The notes under the pieces are model-generated. The model did not search any database and was not told where the DNA came from. It saw only the letters and a list, made by a program, of their open reading frames with translations. Positions 22,056 to 33,731 of a stretch of 64,000 nt of DNA are shown in pieces. Both the position numbers and the translations under genes were made by a program. The DNA is taken from contig OY998178.1 in assembly GCA_963921935.1 (NCBI GenBank), positions 54,781,451-54,845,450 of the forward strand, in the 5' to 3' direction. The stretch is from Galeruca laticollis (lineage: Eukaryota; Arthropoda; Insecta; Coleoptera; Chrysomelidae). Position 1 is the stretch's first letter. Each line of letters begins with the position of its first letter.

Positions 22056-22073
22056 TTGGTCCTTCGCCGGATA
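22056..22073 (+). promoter_or_regulatory. Primer-binding-site position of the BEL/Pao element
   Basis: TTGGTCCTTCGCCGGATA follows directly after the LTR-terminal CA, where a tRNA primer would anneal. I did not assign the tRNA. Confidence 0.5.
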
Positions 22074-22343
22074 TAACAAGCATTGTTATATAACATTGTA
22101 AAGTGCCAGTACCAAGAGAGCACCAGTATATCAATTCAAATCGAAGTATAGAGGTTCAAATAGCAGTTCCAAGAATTCATCACAGCAGCGACCAGGACAA
22201 TCAAGATCAGTTGGTCAGTTATCTATTTAAATGTACCTATTATCAGTCCTGTTTCCGTATTAGTATCCTATAAACATTGTTAAAATTCCTTACCTTATTT
22301 ACGCATAATCCAAATTTAAAACGGCAGAACTTAAGAAATTAAA

Positions 22344-22700
22344 ATGACAACGCAGTTATATACAAACCACCATTGCGACATTAAGAAGAGATGTCGATCA
22401 AGCAAACGATGATCCCGCGAACGCCAATGAATATTTGATTCAAAAGAGAATAAATAACGCAATCAAATTATTTGAAAAATTTGGTTCAATTCAAGATAGG
22501 ATAGAGGAGTTAGATGAAGAGGAAATTGATCATCGTATCTCCTACCTCGAGAGCTTTATTTGAGGAAAGTGGGATGCTTTAGATTTTCTCGATAAATTCA
22601 CAGTACTACTATGCAATACCTTCCATGTTATGCAACCAGTAGATACCATGCAACCGGCCAACAAAACAGGTATAAACGCTGATGAATAGACATCAGTATG
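22344..22700 (+). pseudogene. BEL/Pao gag N-terminal fragment
   Basis: After ATG 22344 and a frameshift within about 40 bp, the frame reads TLRRDVDQANDD, then KLFEKFGSIQDRIEELDEEE and ISYLESF. This coiled-coil-like stretch matches the N-terminal region of BEL/Pao gag proteins. A stop at 22561 and loss of the rest show decay. Confidence 0.55.
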
Positions 22701-22729
22701 AATAAACATATCAGTAGTCAATCACCATC

Positions 22730-23029
22730 GTGCCAGATGAACCGATCCAACGTGAGCAGATGAAGTTACATGCTAACATCAAATTAGCAGATCCAGAGTT
22801 CAATCGACCTGCACCGGTCGACATATTTGTCGGAAAAGGCACTGAACTGCCTGTAGAACAAATGAAATTAGTAGAAACAGAGTTTTATCGACCTGCCCCG
22901 GTCGAAATATTAGTAGGAACAAACACTACTCCGGCTGTAGAAAAAACCAAATTAGCGGGACCAAATGTCCATCGACCTACACCGGTCGACAAATTATTAG
23001 GAGCAGACATGTTGTGGATAATCCGTTGA
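22730..23029 (+). pseudogene. BEL/Pao protease-region fragment with a triplicated 84-bp unit
   Basis: The frame contains three successive versions of 'KLADPEFNRPAPVDIFVG', starting at 22781, 22865 and 22949, an exact 84-bp period. In BEL/Pao polyproteins a single 'LADP-F--P-PVD-LLGAD' segment occurs near the end of the protease region, and only the third copy here ends in the normal LLGAD. The repeats differ from each other (PAPVDIF, PAPVEIL, PTPVDKL), so the expansion is not recent. The frame ends at a TGA right after LGADMLWIIR. Confidence 0.6.
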
Positions 23030-23822
23030 TATCAGATGGTTACTATTCATCTCATCACTTAATTAGTAAGGAGGTGAGTCCAACTACGGAAGTAAGTGTG
23101 GTACTCAACAGTTCTTTGAATACTTCTACAGGCGTACCGTTGAATGCCGTCCTGTATGCCAGTCATAAAAGTCAACTTGATTTATTCACAACCTTTAGTC
23201 TGGTTCGTGATTGCAGGTGATTTATTGCGAATGTATCAACAGTTTTTAGTTAGAAAGGAGTACCGTAAATTTCAATCAAAGAAAAAACTTACGTCTTTTC
23301 GAATTAAATATCGTCACATTCGGTATCATCTGTGCTTCGTATCTAGTAATTCTATATTTACAACAATTAAGTAAAGATGAGTGTAAAAAATATACCGTAC
23401 AAAACGACGCGAATATGTATATAGTAAATCCTTTTCAAATTAGGGTTACCAAAGGAATAATATTATCCGAAGTTGCCAAAATATTCGACCCGTTAGGATT
23501 ATTGGCCTTCGTGATTTTACTTGCGAAAATAATATTACAAAATTTGTGGAATTATAAGCTCAGAAATAACGGATCGTTACTTATCACATTATACAGTGAA
23601 TGGCAAACATATTGCCCACCATTACCGTCATTTGATCTGTTGTCATTTCGATGTACCGTTATTACCGCCAATTTAAGGAAGTTCAATTACGATTTTCCGA
23701 AGCAACTGAAAATTCATACGGCGCGGCGTGGCGGTTACTCACGCACACTAGTATGTGTTGTACCTATCGAGACGATAACAATAACGAGATTAGAGCTGTG
23801 CGGGGCACACCTCTTGTCTACC
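23030..23822 (+). pseudogene. BEL/Pao reverse transcriptase and RNase H-like fragments
   Basis: Successive frames give VVLNSSLNTSTGVPLNAVL (RT fingers), a GDLLRMYQQFLV segment (23215-23250) that stands for the catalytic-Asp strand with the metal-binding residue shifted, and then SEVAKIFDPLGLLAFVIL, a BEL/Pao hallmark at 23475-23530. The last piece, RLELCGAHLLSTL, ends at the TTAA where piggyBac inserted (23823). Frames change several times and the YVDD catalytic box is not found, so this is a gutted copy. Confidence 0.7.
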
Positions 23823-23826
23823 TTAA

Positions 23827-26235
23827 CCCTGCGGCGGGCGCGTCTTTGAAAATCCCATCAGCGGTCGCTCCGCGGTACTCTATGCCGCCAGGAAAACAAG
23901 TCTAGTCTTACTAGGAAAATTAATTGTGATTGGAAATACATATAAAACTAAACATATTATGTGAAACTAATATTGTAGTTTAGAATAAATACAAAAATAC
24001 ATCATGAAATAATGGAAATGAAAAATACATTTCTACGAGTAAACATTAAACTTAATAGAGATACCTATATCATATTCAAAAACTAGTCTTCCTCCATTGG
24101 TGGGTAAAGGCAGGTATTACATTGCACCGATTTTTCACTGTGAGATTTACACACAAATCTTTGGCATTGGTTACAAGTAACTGTCGTTTTGTTATTTTTG
24201 TGTGCACTGCATATATGACAACGTCCACTCCGATTTTGATTTATTACGACAAGAACATCAACAGGAGTGCTGTAGGGGAATAGAAATTCTCTAATATCCT
24301 TAGGAAGTGTTTGTATCTTCGCGCGTTTCTTTAGATGATCCTCCATGAGGGATAAACCTAGAGAAGTTAGATACTTCCTTCTTCTTGGTGGCGTATCTGT
24401 TGGATTGGTGTTATTGAATATAATTTCGGAGTTTATTCCCGCAATATCCAAGATTCTAAAGAAAATTGCAAGAGGCCACCTTCTTGTAATTCTTTGTGTT
24501 GTGTAAGAGGCGCATTTTTGGTCGACTGTATCGACGCCACTTTTTGTCCTATTATATTGTAATATAATTTCTGGTTTCTTGGTACTCTCATCAATTTCAT
24601 CATCGTCATGCATCGTGGACACAGCTTTATTTTTCTTAGAAACATGGGATACTAAAGTGATATCAGGTTGAAATCCAAACAGAGACGATCCAACTGTACG
24701 TGACTTACTTGGTAGGTACTCAGGTGGTAACTACCTTTTGTTTTTTTTTAATGTACCAGTCAAAGTCAGGCCATTTTTCAAAAGATATTCCGCTAAATCA
24801 TAACTAGTATAATAGTTATCGGTGGTTAAATTTCTTTTAGAGTCTTTTATTGGTTCTACTAGTCTTTGCACAATATCGAATGGTTTATTTGATGCTTTGA
24901 AGGGTCCGTCACGTTGTATTCCACAATATATTTCAAACCTCCAAGTGTAATATGTTTTACTGTCACAAAGAGCATATAACTTTATACCATATTTCGCAGG
25001 TTTTTGTGGCATATACTGAACAAATCCGCATCGCTCTCGGAATGGATGTAACATTTCATCTATTGTGATGAATTCCCCCAAACTATAATTATTCATACAA
25101 TTTTTCACGAAATCATCAAATATCGTTCTTATCGCAGCTAATTTATCAGACATCTCGCGTTCTTTTCTTTTCTTGTTCCAATTTCATCGAAACGAAGAGC
25201 ACGAAGAAGAAACAAACATCTTCTATAACTAAATACAGCTCTCAACAGAATCATTCCAGTCCCATCTTTAGCCCAAAGCTCCTCAACATTCACGTGGTTT
25301 CCTTTTTTTACGGAAATTATGAAAAGTGCTCCAAATAGTGCCAAAATTTCCTCGGAAGAAGTTAGTTTACAGTCCCGGTCTCTTTGGTACGCAAAGTTTG
25401 CACGTTTATTCTCAATATATATATTAGTGCAAAATACTATATGGTCCACCATATCTCTGGTCAAAAAAAGAAGAAAGGAGTTTAACGAATTTGTCACATA
25501 TTTGGCGGCCCCTTTTGAGCCCGGTAATACTTTAACAATATTTTTAGCTTTGGTTTTGTTACCGTGACTTACAGGAGTGCTTTTCCAAATAGTCTCTCCA
25601 TCTTTTCCAAGATAAAAGCATTCATCTTCATCTGTCTGTAAAAATGATTCGATATCTTCGGAAAATTCATCAGCGGACTGCTCCGATTCACTACTATGGT
25701 AATCTACTTCAACTACTTCTTTTTCTCCGTCACTTTCATTCTCAAAGTCGACAATATCTTCGTCAACATCCGACAAGTTCTCCGCAATGTCGTGTAACTC
25801 TTTCTCAGTGAGTGGTTTTCTGAAGGCTCTTTTGTCCCTAAAAAATATCAAGCTTATATTTTTTGTTCAAAAATATTTACGAGAACGCGAGAAATCTCAG
25901 CCAGATTTTTCACATAATTCACAATAAAATATTTCAAGCGAAAACTTACAAATTATGTTAAAAAAAGATAAAAAATACAAAAGATATTATCAAAAATGCT
26001 ACTTACATGACCGGTCGCGTTGCGGCACGGAATACCGCAGATCAGCACTGGTTAATTTGATGACTCAAAACAAACTAACAGAAATACAACAATAAATATT
26101 GTGCATGCCAGATACTTCTAAAAATAGACACGGTTGCATTCCCAGATGGCCAGGGGCGTAGGGCAAATATACTCAGAGAAAAATTAATTAAATTTAGATT
26201 GCGGCATGGAGTACCGCTGCGCGACCGGCGAAGGG
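23827..26235 (-). mobile_element. piggyBac transposon, TTAA target duplication
   Basis: TTAA at 23823-23826 and 26236-26239 flanks ends that are inverted: CCCTGCGGCGGGCGCG on the left, and the complement of the right end reads CCCTTCGCCGGTCGCG. Subterminal inverted blocks (GCGGTACTCTATGCCGC near 23872 and GCGGCATGGAGTACCGC near 26200) repeat inside. The 2409-bp element encodes one transposase on the minus strand and lies in the RNase H-like part of the BEL/Pao copy. Confidence 0.9.
24083..25851 (-). pseudogene. piggyBac transposase, nearly complete
   Basis: The N-terminal part (25851-25138) is acidic and then carries the DDE_Tnp_1_7 fold start. The core (25153-24731) includes FITIDEM (first Asp) and LTTDNYYTSYDLA (second Asp). 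The last part (24622-24083) includes KSGVDTVDQ (third Asp) and a C-terminal Cys-rich finger, CHICSAHK through CNQCQRFVCKSHS to CNTC. All three catalytic Asp are present. Lesions are one frameshift near 25145 and one in-frame TAG at 24733-24731; the frame is otherwise continuous from 25153 to the stop. A TTTTTTAG acceptor at 25839 suggests a 5' intron, so the true start may lie upstream of 25851. An old but recently functional-looking copy. Confidence 0.85.
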
Positions 26236-26239
26236 TTAA

Positions 26240-27282
26240 TGGAAACTGTAAATACGGGCCTCCGAGGAGAAGTTCAAACTTCTTTTGGTCGTATTGTACA
26301 ATTGTACTATGCTGGCCTCAAGCTTGTCCTTGACGATTGAAAAATCCTTTTCGGGACAAAGAAGGGATAATGAGGGCAGGCGACCGTTTGATTGGGTTTA
26401 ATTCACCATTTGACGCTAAACGTTCCATTAACTTACTTAAGAATAGATTATTTTAGTTATGATGTATTTCCATAAAAAAAAACATTTACAAGCTGGAATT
26501 TAGCAAAAATACTCGATACGACGTAAACATTGGGTTATTGATGGACATAGTCGAGTGTATAAGAATATAAAAAAAATGTTGTGCCTGCTTCAAGGCTAAT
26601 CCTTCTCAGGCACCACGTTTTGGGGGATTATGAGATGTCATTGAAGGGCTTTAAGAAGCATTTGTACCAAGCTGACGGTCGCGACATGTTATTTCCGTAT
26701 CAACGATTTAATGAGTTATTTATCGAAATCGAAATTAGTATGTCCTCTGACCCTACCGATCCTATCGCCCTTACTTCCGGCCATTTTTAATAGGTAATTT
26801 ACTGACCAAATTGCGAATTCGTGATTATTACACCACTCCTAGTAATCGTCTGTCTCACTGGTAGCACATACGGAAGGTTGAATAGCATTTATGGATACGG
26901 TAGAGCAAAGAATACTTGAATGAGTTGACTGTTCGTACCAGATGGGAAAAAACCGGTCCTGAAATGCCCGAAGGGGCCATGGTCCTAGTACGAGAAGACA
27001 ACATTCCAGCCTCGCAATGGGCAATGGGAAGAATCCTGAAGTGCTATTCAGGTAGTGATGGTGTAGTACGTACTGTGTTAGTGAAAACCACGAAATTCTC
27101 AGTTGTCCGAAATGTAAAAAAGGTAGCGTTATTTCTGATTCTACCGTCGAACTCTGAAGTTAAACTTTCATATACCTTAAAATTGATCGAATTCTCTCAA
27201 CGGGAGGAGTATGTTGAAGATTGGGAGCTATTGATCTGTATGGGAAGGTGGGAGAGATAAATGAGAGTAGTAGTAGTAGTGT
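26240..27282 (+). pseudogene. BEL/Pao integrase end and C-terminal domain
   Basis: At 26700-26800 the frame reads FNELFIEIEISMSSDPTDPI and ALTSGHF, the end of the BEL/Pao integrase core. After a shift, 26916-27090 gives NELTVRTRWEKTGPEMPEGA, then VLVREDNIPASQWAMGRILK and GVVRTVLVKT. That is the DUF5641-type C-terminal domain characteristic of this superfamily. The catalytic DDE part is not readable. It ends about 40 bp before the RTE-like insertion. Confidence 0.75.
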
Positions 27283-30200
27283 CCTTGAAGTGAGAAATCA
27301 CTTCAAAAGGTGGAAGAACTGGCAACGGTCAACGGCATGAGGATGAAGAAGGGAATGGCAAGCCACTTCAATAAAGACTCCTTAAGAGTATCCCTAGTAG
27401 AAGTAACTATGCAAGACTCAAAAATGTTTACGGCTCCTAGTCCGCGGCAGACCTTAAATGGTCAAGGGGTGCGAAGAATCCCCGCGAGGAGGAAATCCCA
27501 CCCGAAAGTGGGAAACACAATTGAAAACCGATCTAAATTGCTAATAGGAACGTGGAATATAAATAGTATGTATGAAGCAGGAAAGATCCACAATACAATT
27601 CAGGAAATGAATATACTTAAAATAAATATTTTGGGAATAAGCGAGATGCGTTGGCTGCACTCAGGAACAACTAAAATCAATGATATGACAGTATACCATT
27701 CAGGTAATAAAAACGCAAATCATTGGAATTGAGTCGGTCTTATAGTAGACAAGTTGGCTCAGAAAGCAGTGATTAATTTCGTACCTTACAACGATAGAAT
27801 GCTACTACTACAATTCCATGGAACTCCCAACAATCTAAATATTATTCAAGTATATGCTCCAACTGCAGAAAAATCTGACGCAGAAATAGAAATCCTTTAT
27901 AGAAAACTTAAAGAGCTTATCGGATATACTAGGAACAATGAAATAACCTTTATTATGGGGGACTTCAACGAAAAAGTCGGAGAAGGTAGAGTAGAAGAAT
28001 TCGTAGGTAGGTTTGGCCCAGAAATTAGAAATGGCGGGAGAGACCAATTTGTTGAATTCTGCCAAGAACATGACTTAGTCATCACCAATACTTGGTTCAG
28101 GCTCCCACCACGCAGGCTTTATACCTGGAAGTCACCACAGAATAGTCCAAGCAAAATAATTAGAAATCAGATAGACTATATATTGATCCAGAAAAGATAT
28201 AGGAATGGTAATAAATCAGTGAAAGCCTACCCTGATGCAGATGCCCCCACTGACCACGTGCTACTACTAAGCAAATTTTAAATCCGCCAAAAGAAAATAG
28301 AAAACGCAAAGGAATTTAGAAAAACAAAAAAAGATGAACTAAAGGTAGAGGATATCAGAGTACGAGCCAGTTCAACCCTAGCCAGCCAACATCGAAGAGC
28401 TATGGACTAAAATTAAATATGCTATCAATAGTGCTCAACACATCCTAATAGACCCAAAAAACCAACCAAAGAAAGCTTGGATGACATCAAAAATACTTAA
28501 AATGATGAATGAGAGAAGAGGTTATAAGGGAAAAGACAACAAGAAATACAAATGCATACACAAAGGAATTAAGAAAGAAATAAAACTGGATGAAAGATAT
28601 GTGCACTGAAATCGAAAAACTCCAACAAAAACATGATGACGCAACAGTTCACAAAAGAGAGAAACAAGTCTGTGGAATAAAGAAACTCAGTAAAGCTACT
28701 GTCTTGGTAGACCGCAACAACAAAATACTCACACAGAAAACAGATGTACTGGCGGAATGGATGTCGTATATTGAAGATGCATTTCAAAAAGATCGAGAAG
28801 AACCCAACATCGCCTCAACAAGCGATACTAGTCCTAATATTTTAAAGTCCGAGACAAAGAATGCTATTAAATTATCCATGAGTGGCAAGACCTGGACCGG
28901 ATGAAATACACTCAGAGTTTATAAAGCTTATAGACTACGAAAACCTAATTTTATTAGAAAAACTTTTCAATAAGATACTCTACAGCAAAATTCCCAAAAG
29001 ATTGGCTGCATTCCATATTTATTCCTTTACCCAAAATTAGAAATCCCAAGAGGTGCAATGATTATAGGTTAATCACCTTGATGTATGTTAAATTTTTTTC
29101 TTAAGATAATTCATAATCGTATTTATAAAAAATGTGAAATCGATTTAGGAGACGAGCAGCTTGGATTTAGTGACGGCATGGGCACAACAAAAGCCTTGTT
29201 TGGCTTCAATCTTCTGATGCAAAAATGCAGAGACTAACGAAAAGACGTGTTTTCGTGCTTTATCGATTATGAAAAAGCTTTCGACCGAATTAACCATAAG
29301 CATTTAATTTAATATCTCAGTAAGAAGGGTCTATATCAAAATGACATCAATATTTTAAGGGAGCTATACTGGAATCAGACGGCAACTATGTAAACAACTG
29401 TGGGACGAACGGATCCTATTAAAATAGAGAAGGGCGTTAGGCAGGGTTGCTTCCTTTCACCGTTGCTATTTGATCTTTACTCAAATTTTATTTTTGATAG
29501 CACACGCCAAAGGAATAAAAGTCAACGGAGAAGTAATAAACAATATTAGGTATACCGACGATACAGTTATTATAGATGACAGCCAGGAAAGTTTCCAAGC
29601 GTTGCTTAATAAACTCGTCGAAACAAGAGACATGTGGGGACTGAGTATCAACACAAAAAAGAACAAAACAATGGTAATATCAAGAAGTCTAAATATTCCA
29701 TGCAATATCTTAATATACAACGAAACAATCGAAAAGGTATCTAAGTTTAAATATTTGGGCTGCCTGGTAAACGATTCCTTGAATTCGGAAAATGAGATAC
29801 GCTCAAGAATAGAACAAGCCAGGTCCATTTTTGTTAAATTGAGACCCTTCTTGTCATCTCGAGACTTAAGTCTACAATTGAGGTACCGAATGGCAAAGTG
29901 TTATGTTCACAGTACTTAACTTTACGGAATGGAGGCCTGGACACTGAAAGTTAGCTCTATGAGACGTTTAGAGGCTTTTGAAATGTGGGTATTTCGCATA
30001 ATGCTGGAAATTCCATGGATTTACAGAATCCGCAGTGAAGAAGTTTTGAGGCGAATTCAGAGAGATCGAGAGGTAATAATATCTATTAAAAGACGCAAAA
30101 CCGCTTACCTAGGACATATTTTAGGAAATCCTAAATACATACTTCTGCAACTCATATTGAAGGGGAAGACCGAAGGTAGGCGAGGGCCAGGTAGAAGACA

Positions 30201-30336
30201 AATTTCCTGGCTGCGAAATATTAGGCAATGGACAAACATGGATTTGCCGACATTAATAACAACTGAAAATAGAAATGTTTTGCAGATGTTATCGCTGACC
30301 TCTGCTAGGAGACGGCACTCGAAGAAGAAGAAGATT
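27283..30336 (+). mobile_element. RTE-like non-LTR retrotransposon ending in (GAA)n
   Basis: A single long coding region with endonuclease then RT runs to a 3' end of GAAGAAGAAGAAG immediately before the second BEL LTR (30337). The simple-repeat tail and the WNINSM-type endonuclease start fit the abundant RTE-like elements of insects, often mislabelled 'craniofacial development protein 2-like'. It inserted between the BEL interior and LTR2. Confidence 0.75.
27310..30336 (+). pseudogene. RTE-like endonuclease-reverse transcriptase, broken
   Basis: The endonuclease (27530-28281) has LLIGTWNINSMYEAG, GISEMRW, an IMGDFNEKVG metal site and a late TDHVLLL. An in-frame TGA lies at 27730-27732. The RT follows in pieces: FIDYEKAF near 29257, RQGCFLSPLLFDLY near 29430-29475, and RYTDDTVII at 29548 (the YTDD catalytic box, variant of YADD). 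The thumb and C-terminal GRRGPGRRQISWLRNI segment (30170-30215) close it. There are stops near 28281, 28904 and 29040-29110. Order and motifs are complete, so only point lesions have silenced it. Confidence 0.8.
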
Positions 30337-30807
30337 TGTATATATTACTGTATTTTTAGAAAATATGAATTATTGTTAGTAGTATAGTATAGTTTCTTTT
30401 AGGTCTGTAACATTGTTATATGTTTGGAAAAATATCACATTTTATAATGTCATTTTTATTTAGTGTTGTTAAGGTTGTGACACCATAGGATACGAATTGT
30501 TTAGGCTAAATAGAATATCATTGTAATATTTGTAAGATACAATGCCATCTTATATTTTGAACTTCTACGGTTAATGTAAACGGAATCTTTTAAAGAATAG
30601 ATCACTATTGGAATGCCCGTGAAAAAACATTTTGCACTTTTGAATAACATTTAAGCGTTGAAAAATCTAATGGATTTGTTCATTGTTGATTCGTGTCAAT
30701 GGTTACGAAGCAGTCATAGTCAGTTAAGTAGTCATCACTTAGTTACGAAGCAGTCACACTCAGTTAAGCAGTTATCACATAGTTACGATGTTAGTTAGTA
30801 AGTTATA

Positions 30808-32894
30808 GTTGGCGTAAGAGATATAGTGCGAACTCTAAGTTATCGGCTTCTCGTTTGACTGAAATACGAGAATATCTCCATAGTCCAGTGAATATTATAA
30901 TTTAAGATGCTCAGATAAATTCATTTAATATTATAATTTCAACTAATAATCGTTAAAATGTAATAATCATTAAATACATTTATCGACTCTCTAACGATAA
31001 TTTTAACCCGCAGTTATGGAGCGCCATCCTACTTTTTAGGATACCTAGCGTTAATGTATAGAACAAAATACATTGCCTTAAACAATACTAACCTACTTAT
31101 ATTAAAAATATCTTAAACATAATATCAGACAATTAATACTACCTTATATCTAGTTTTTAAAAGAAGAATAAGAAATATAAATTCGAAATAACTTATTATT
31201 ATTCACATCTTTGACTGATCTATAACTAATATCTGTAGGCGCGTTTTTTATACGAACACAGGTGTCCACATTTTAGTTGGTAGTCTGACATCAAGAAAGA
31301 GTGTACTATTTTCTGAGGAATTTGGGTATGTATTGCATTCATATTTTTAGATTATAATTAAATATTGACAATGTGGCGTACTTGGGAAATATCGTGTTCG
31401 GTCCAAAATATTGTGTGTTACAACGACGAAACTTTAAATAATGGTGATGGAAGTGGAAACAGGATTCGACGACATTTAAAATTGGAAGCACAGGAAATAT
31501 GTCTCAATGTGTATAACAGTCTACAGGAAAAGTTTGGTTTCGATGAAGAAACAGAATTAATGCAAGCAGTATCTGATTCAACAGAAGTTCGCCTGTCAAC
31601 TATACGTAAAATAGCCTTACGAACGCAAGTAGCGATGTGATAAGGGATTGGTCAAACCTTTAGATATGTCTGTGATGAAATTATTAAAAACCACCATATA
31701 CAAAAGAAATGAGATACCTACGATTGAAATAATAAGAAAAAAATTGACAAATGACGGCTGTAATATAAATGGCTGTAAGAAAACTATTGGAAACTGGATT
31801 AGAGAATTGGGATTCAAATTCTAAACGATTAATAAACGTCAAACAGTCATGGAACGCAGAAGAATAGTGGATATACGCTATACATACTTGGATCAAGTAA
31901 CTAAGTATAGAGAAGAAAACCGGCCAATTGTCTATTTGGACGAAACTTGGTATGATACACTCGACACGGTTAAGAATGGATCGACTGATGGGTCAAACAT
32001 TTCTATGCAAACAATGCCTGCAATCTAAAGATCCAGACTTTTTGTTATACATTGCGGTGGAAATGAAGGATGGGTCCCAATGCCTTGAAAATATGTGGAA
32101 AAAATGGAAGATTGCAATGTTAACTATCATAAGAACATGGTTTCAATTCACATTGAACCCAAACTTAGAGCCAAATAGTGTTCTAGTTCTTGACAACGCT
32201 TCTTATCATTCACGACAGCTCAATAAAATACCAAATAAAAGCTACAAGAAGACCGAACTACAAATTTTTTTAATGGATAATAATTTGTACTTTGAAGATT
32301 TTCATATAAAACAACTGATTGAAGTTTTACAGACATAATTTTGTATTTTCAATCCCGTCGATTTAATTTGGGCACAATTAAAACAGAGATTAAAAGAGTA
32401 ATCAAAATTGAATATGAGTATAAGAATATTTGGCAAGTCCATATTAATGGAGGAAATACATTTATTATTGATTTACAGGACGATAGTGAAGCAGATGATA
32501 TGGGAGAAGAATTAATAGAATTTTGGGAAGAAGAAAATTAATTAAGTTTAATATATTTTTCATGTTACTTACATAGTAGTACAAACATGAGTTAGACATA
32601 ATATTTATTTTTAAAGAATTGTTCTATTCATTGTTATACAATTTCTTTTCTTTTGTAATTTTTTCATAAAATTTAGTTTTGTCCATAAAAAATCGAATGG
32701 GATACAGAAAGGGCTCAGTTCACGACTGGTATCCCGATTAAATTGAACGCCCTTTCAACAATTACGTAACATCAAATACAATATAGGTATTGGTAAGATT
32801 AACCAAAATATTAATACATTTCAGAATTTAGCTCCGCAACATAACTTAAAGGGGATATACGATTAAATTGCTGCACAATATGTTTTACGCCTAC
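30808..32894 (+). mobile_element. Tc1/mariner-group DNA transposon, TA target
   Basis: The inverted ends are GTTGGCGTAAGAGATAT at the left and, as complement of the right end, GTAGGCGTAAAACATAT. They are flanked by TA at 30806-30807 and 32895-32896. Removing the 2087-bp element restores alignment of the BEL LTR. It encodes a transposase related to the one at 10824-12142. Confidence 0.8.
31365..32541 (+). pseudogene. IS630-Tc1-mariner-group transposase, several breaks
   Basis: The N-terminal part (31365-31640) ends ALRTQVAM. A middle part in other frames gives PIVYLDETWYDT (first Asp, 31925-31955), SVLVLDNASYHSRQLNKIP (second Asp near 32200), and FNPVDLIWAQLKQR (32349-32390). At the third catalytic position this copy reads D (PVDLIW), where its relative at 10824 reads E (PIELIW). 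Frames shift near 31960 and there is a stop at 32336-32338. The distance between the second and third acids is shorter here because of a deletion. The transposase is inactive. Confidence 0.7.
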
Positions 32895-33431
32895 TATACC
32901 AGTTACACTACTAACGAGTTAGATGGTTGAATAGTGAACAGGTTTCTCAGTTGTGCAACAAAGTCGAAACTAATCTTCTAAGTTACAAAGTCAAGCATGC
33001 CATTCCTTAGTTATTATTCGAGTCAACTGTGTACTCAGAACTAGAAACTCATCGTTTCTACGTCTAGTTCAAATACTAATTCAAATCTACCATTTCTTAG
33101 TTAGTACTCAAGTAATACCAATGAAGAGATAAACAGTCGCTATTATTGGTCACCTCATCAAGCCTAAACATTACGTTTTTCCGAATTATTGAGTTCTTGT
33201 TCACCTTCCGATCTTAATACCATCGAAGTTCAAACATTAATCACTACACTTATTCATTTGTAAATTTGTATACAATGAACCATTAATTTCGACATTAACG
33301 TTGTCAGATTGAGATTACTGATATATTGAATAGATGAGGCTTTTACTTGATAAAGATTTGTACTGAACGATGAAATAAAACAATATAATTTGTTTGAAAC
33401 TTCATTTATTTGAACAAATGTACAATTTAAA

Positions 33432-33475
33432 CTGGTTGACGCGTTTCACTAACACGGTAGCTTTCTCAAAACGAA
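33432..33475 (-). ncRNA. Degenerate hammerhead-like motif in a PLE end
   Basis: On the minus strand: TTGAGAA (degenerate CUGANGA), a hairpin with CTA and TAG, then GAAACGCGTC (33447-33438), the classic GAAA, short stem III and GUC cleavage site. The first core box is altered. The right outer end at 37021-37060 has the same outline with AAAACGCGTC. Confidence 0.4.
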
Positions 33476-33731
33476 TGAGGGTATAATATAAAAATGTTTT
33501 AATATATACAGTGCATAAATACAGAATTCTATTTACTAATGTTAACAAAGGTATTGTAAGAAATTACCTGGAAATTCATTCACTACAAACATTCGTAAGC
33601 TATCTTCTAGGTAAAAATGTTTAATAAAGGAGAGTGATTGATATATACTTGGTCGTTAAGAAGATTACCTGAATATTTATTTTAGTTAATCTCAAGTGCC
33701 TCTAATAAATCTTAACTAAATAATTTACCGA

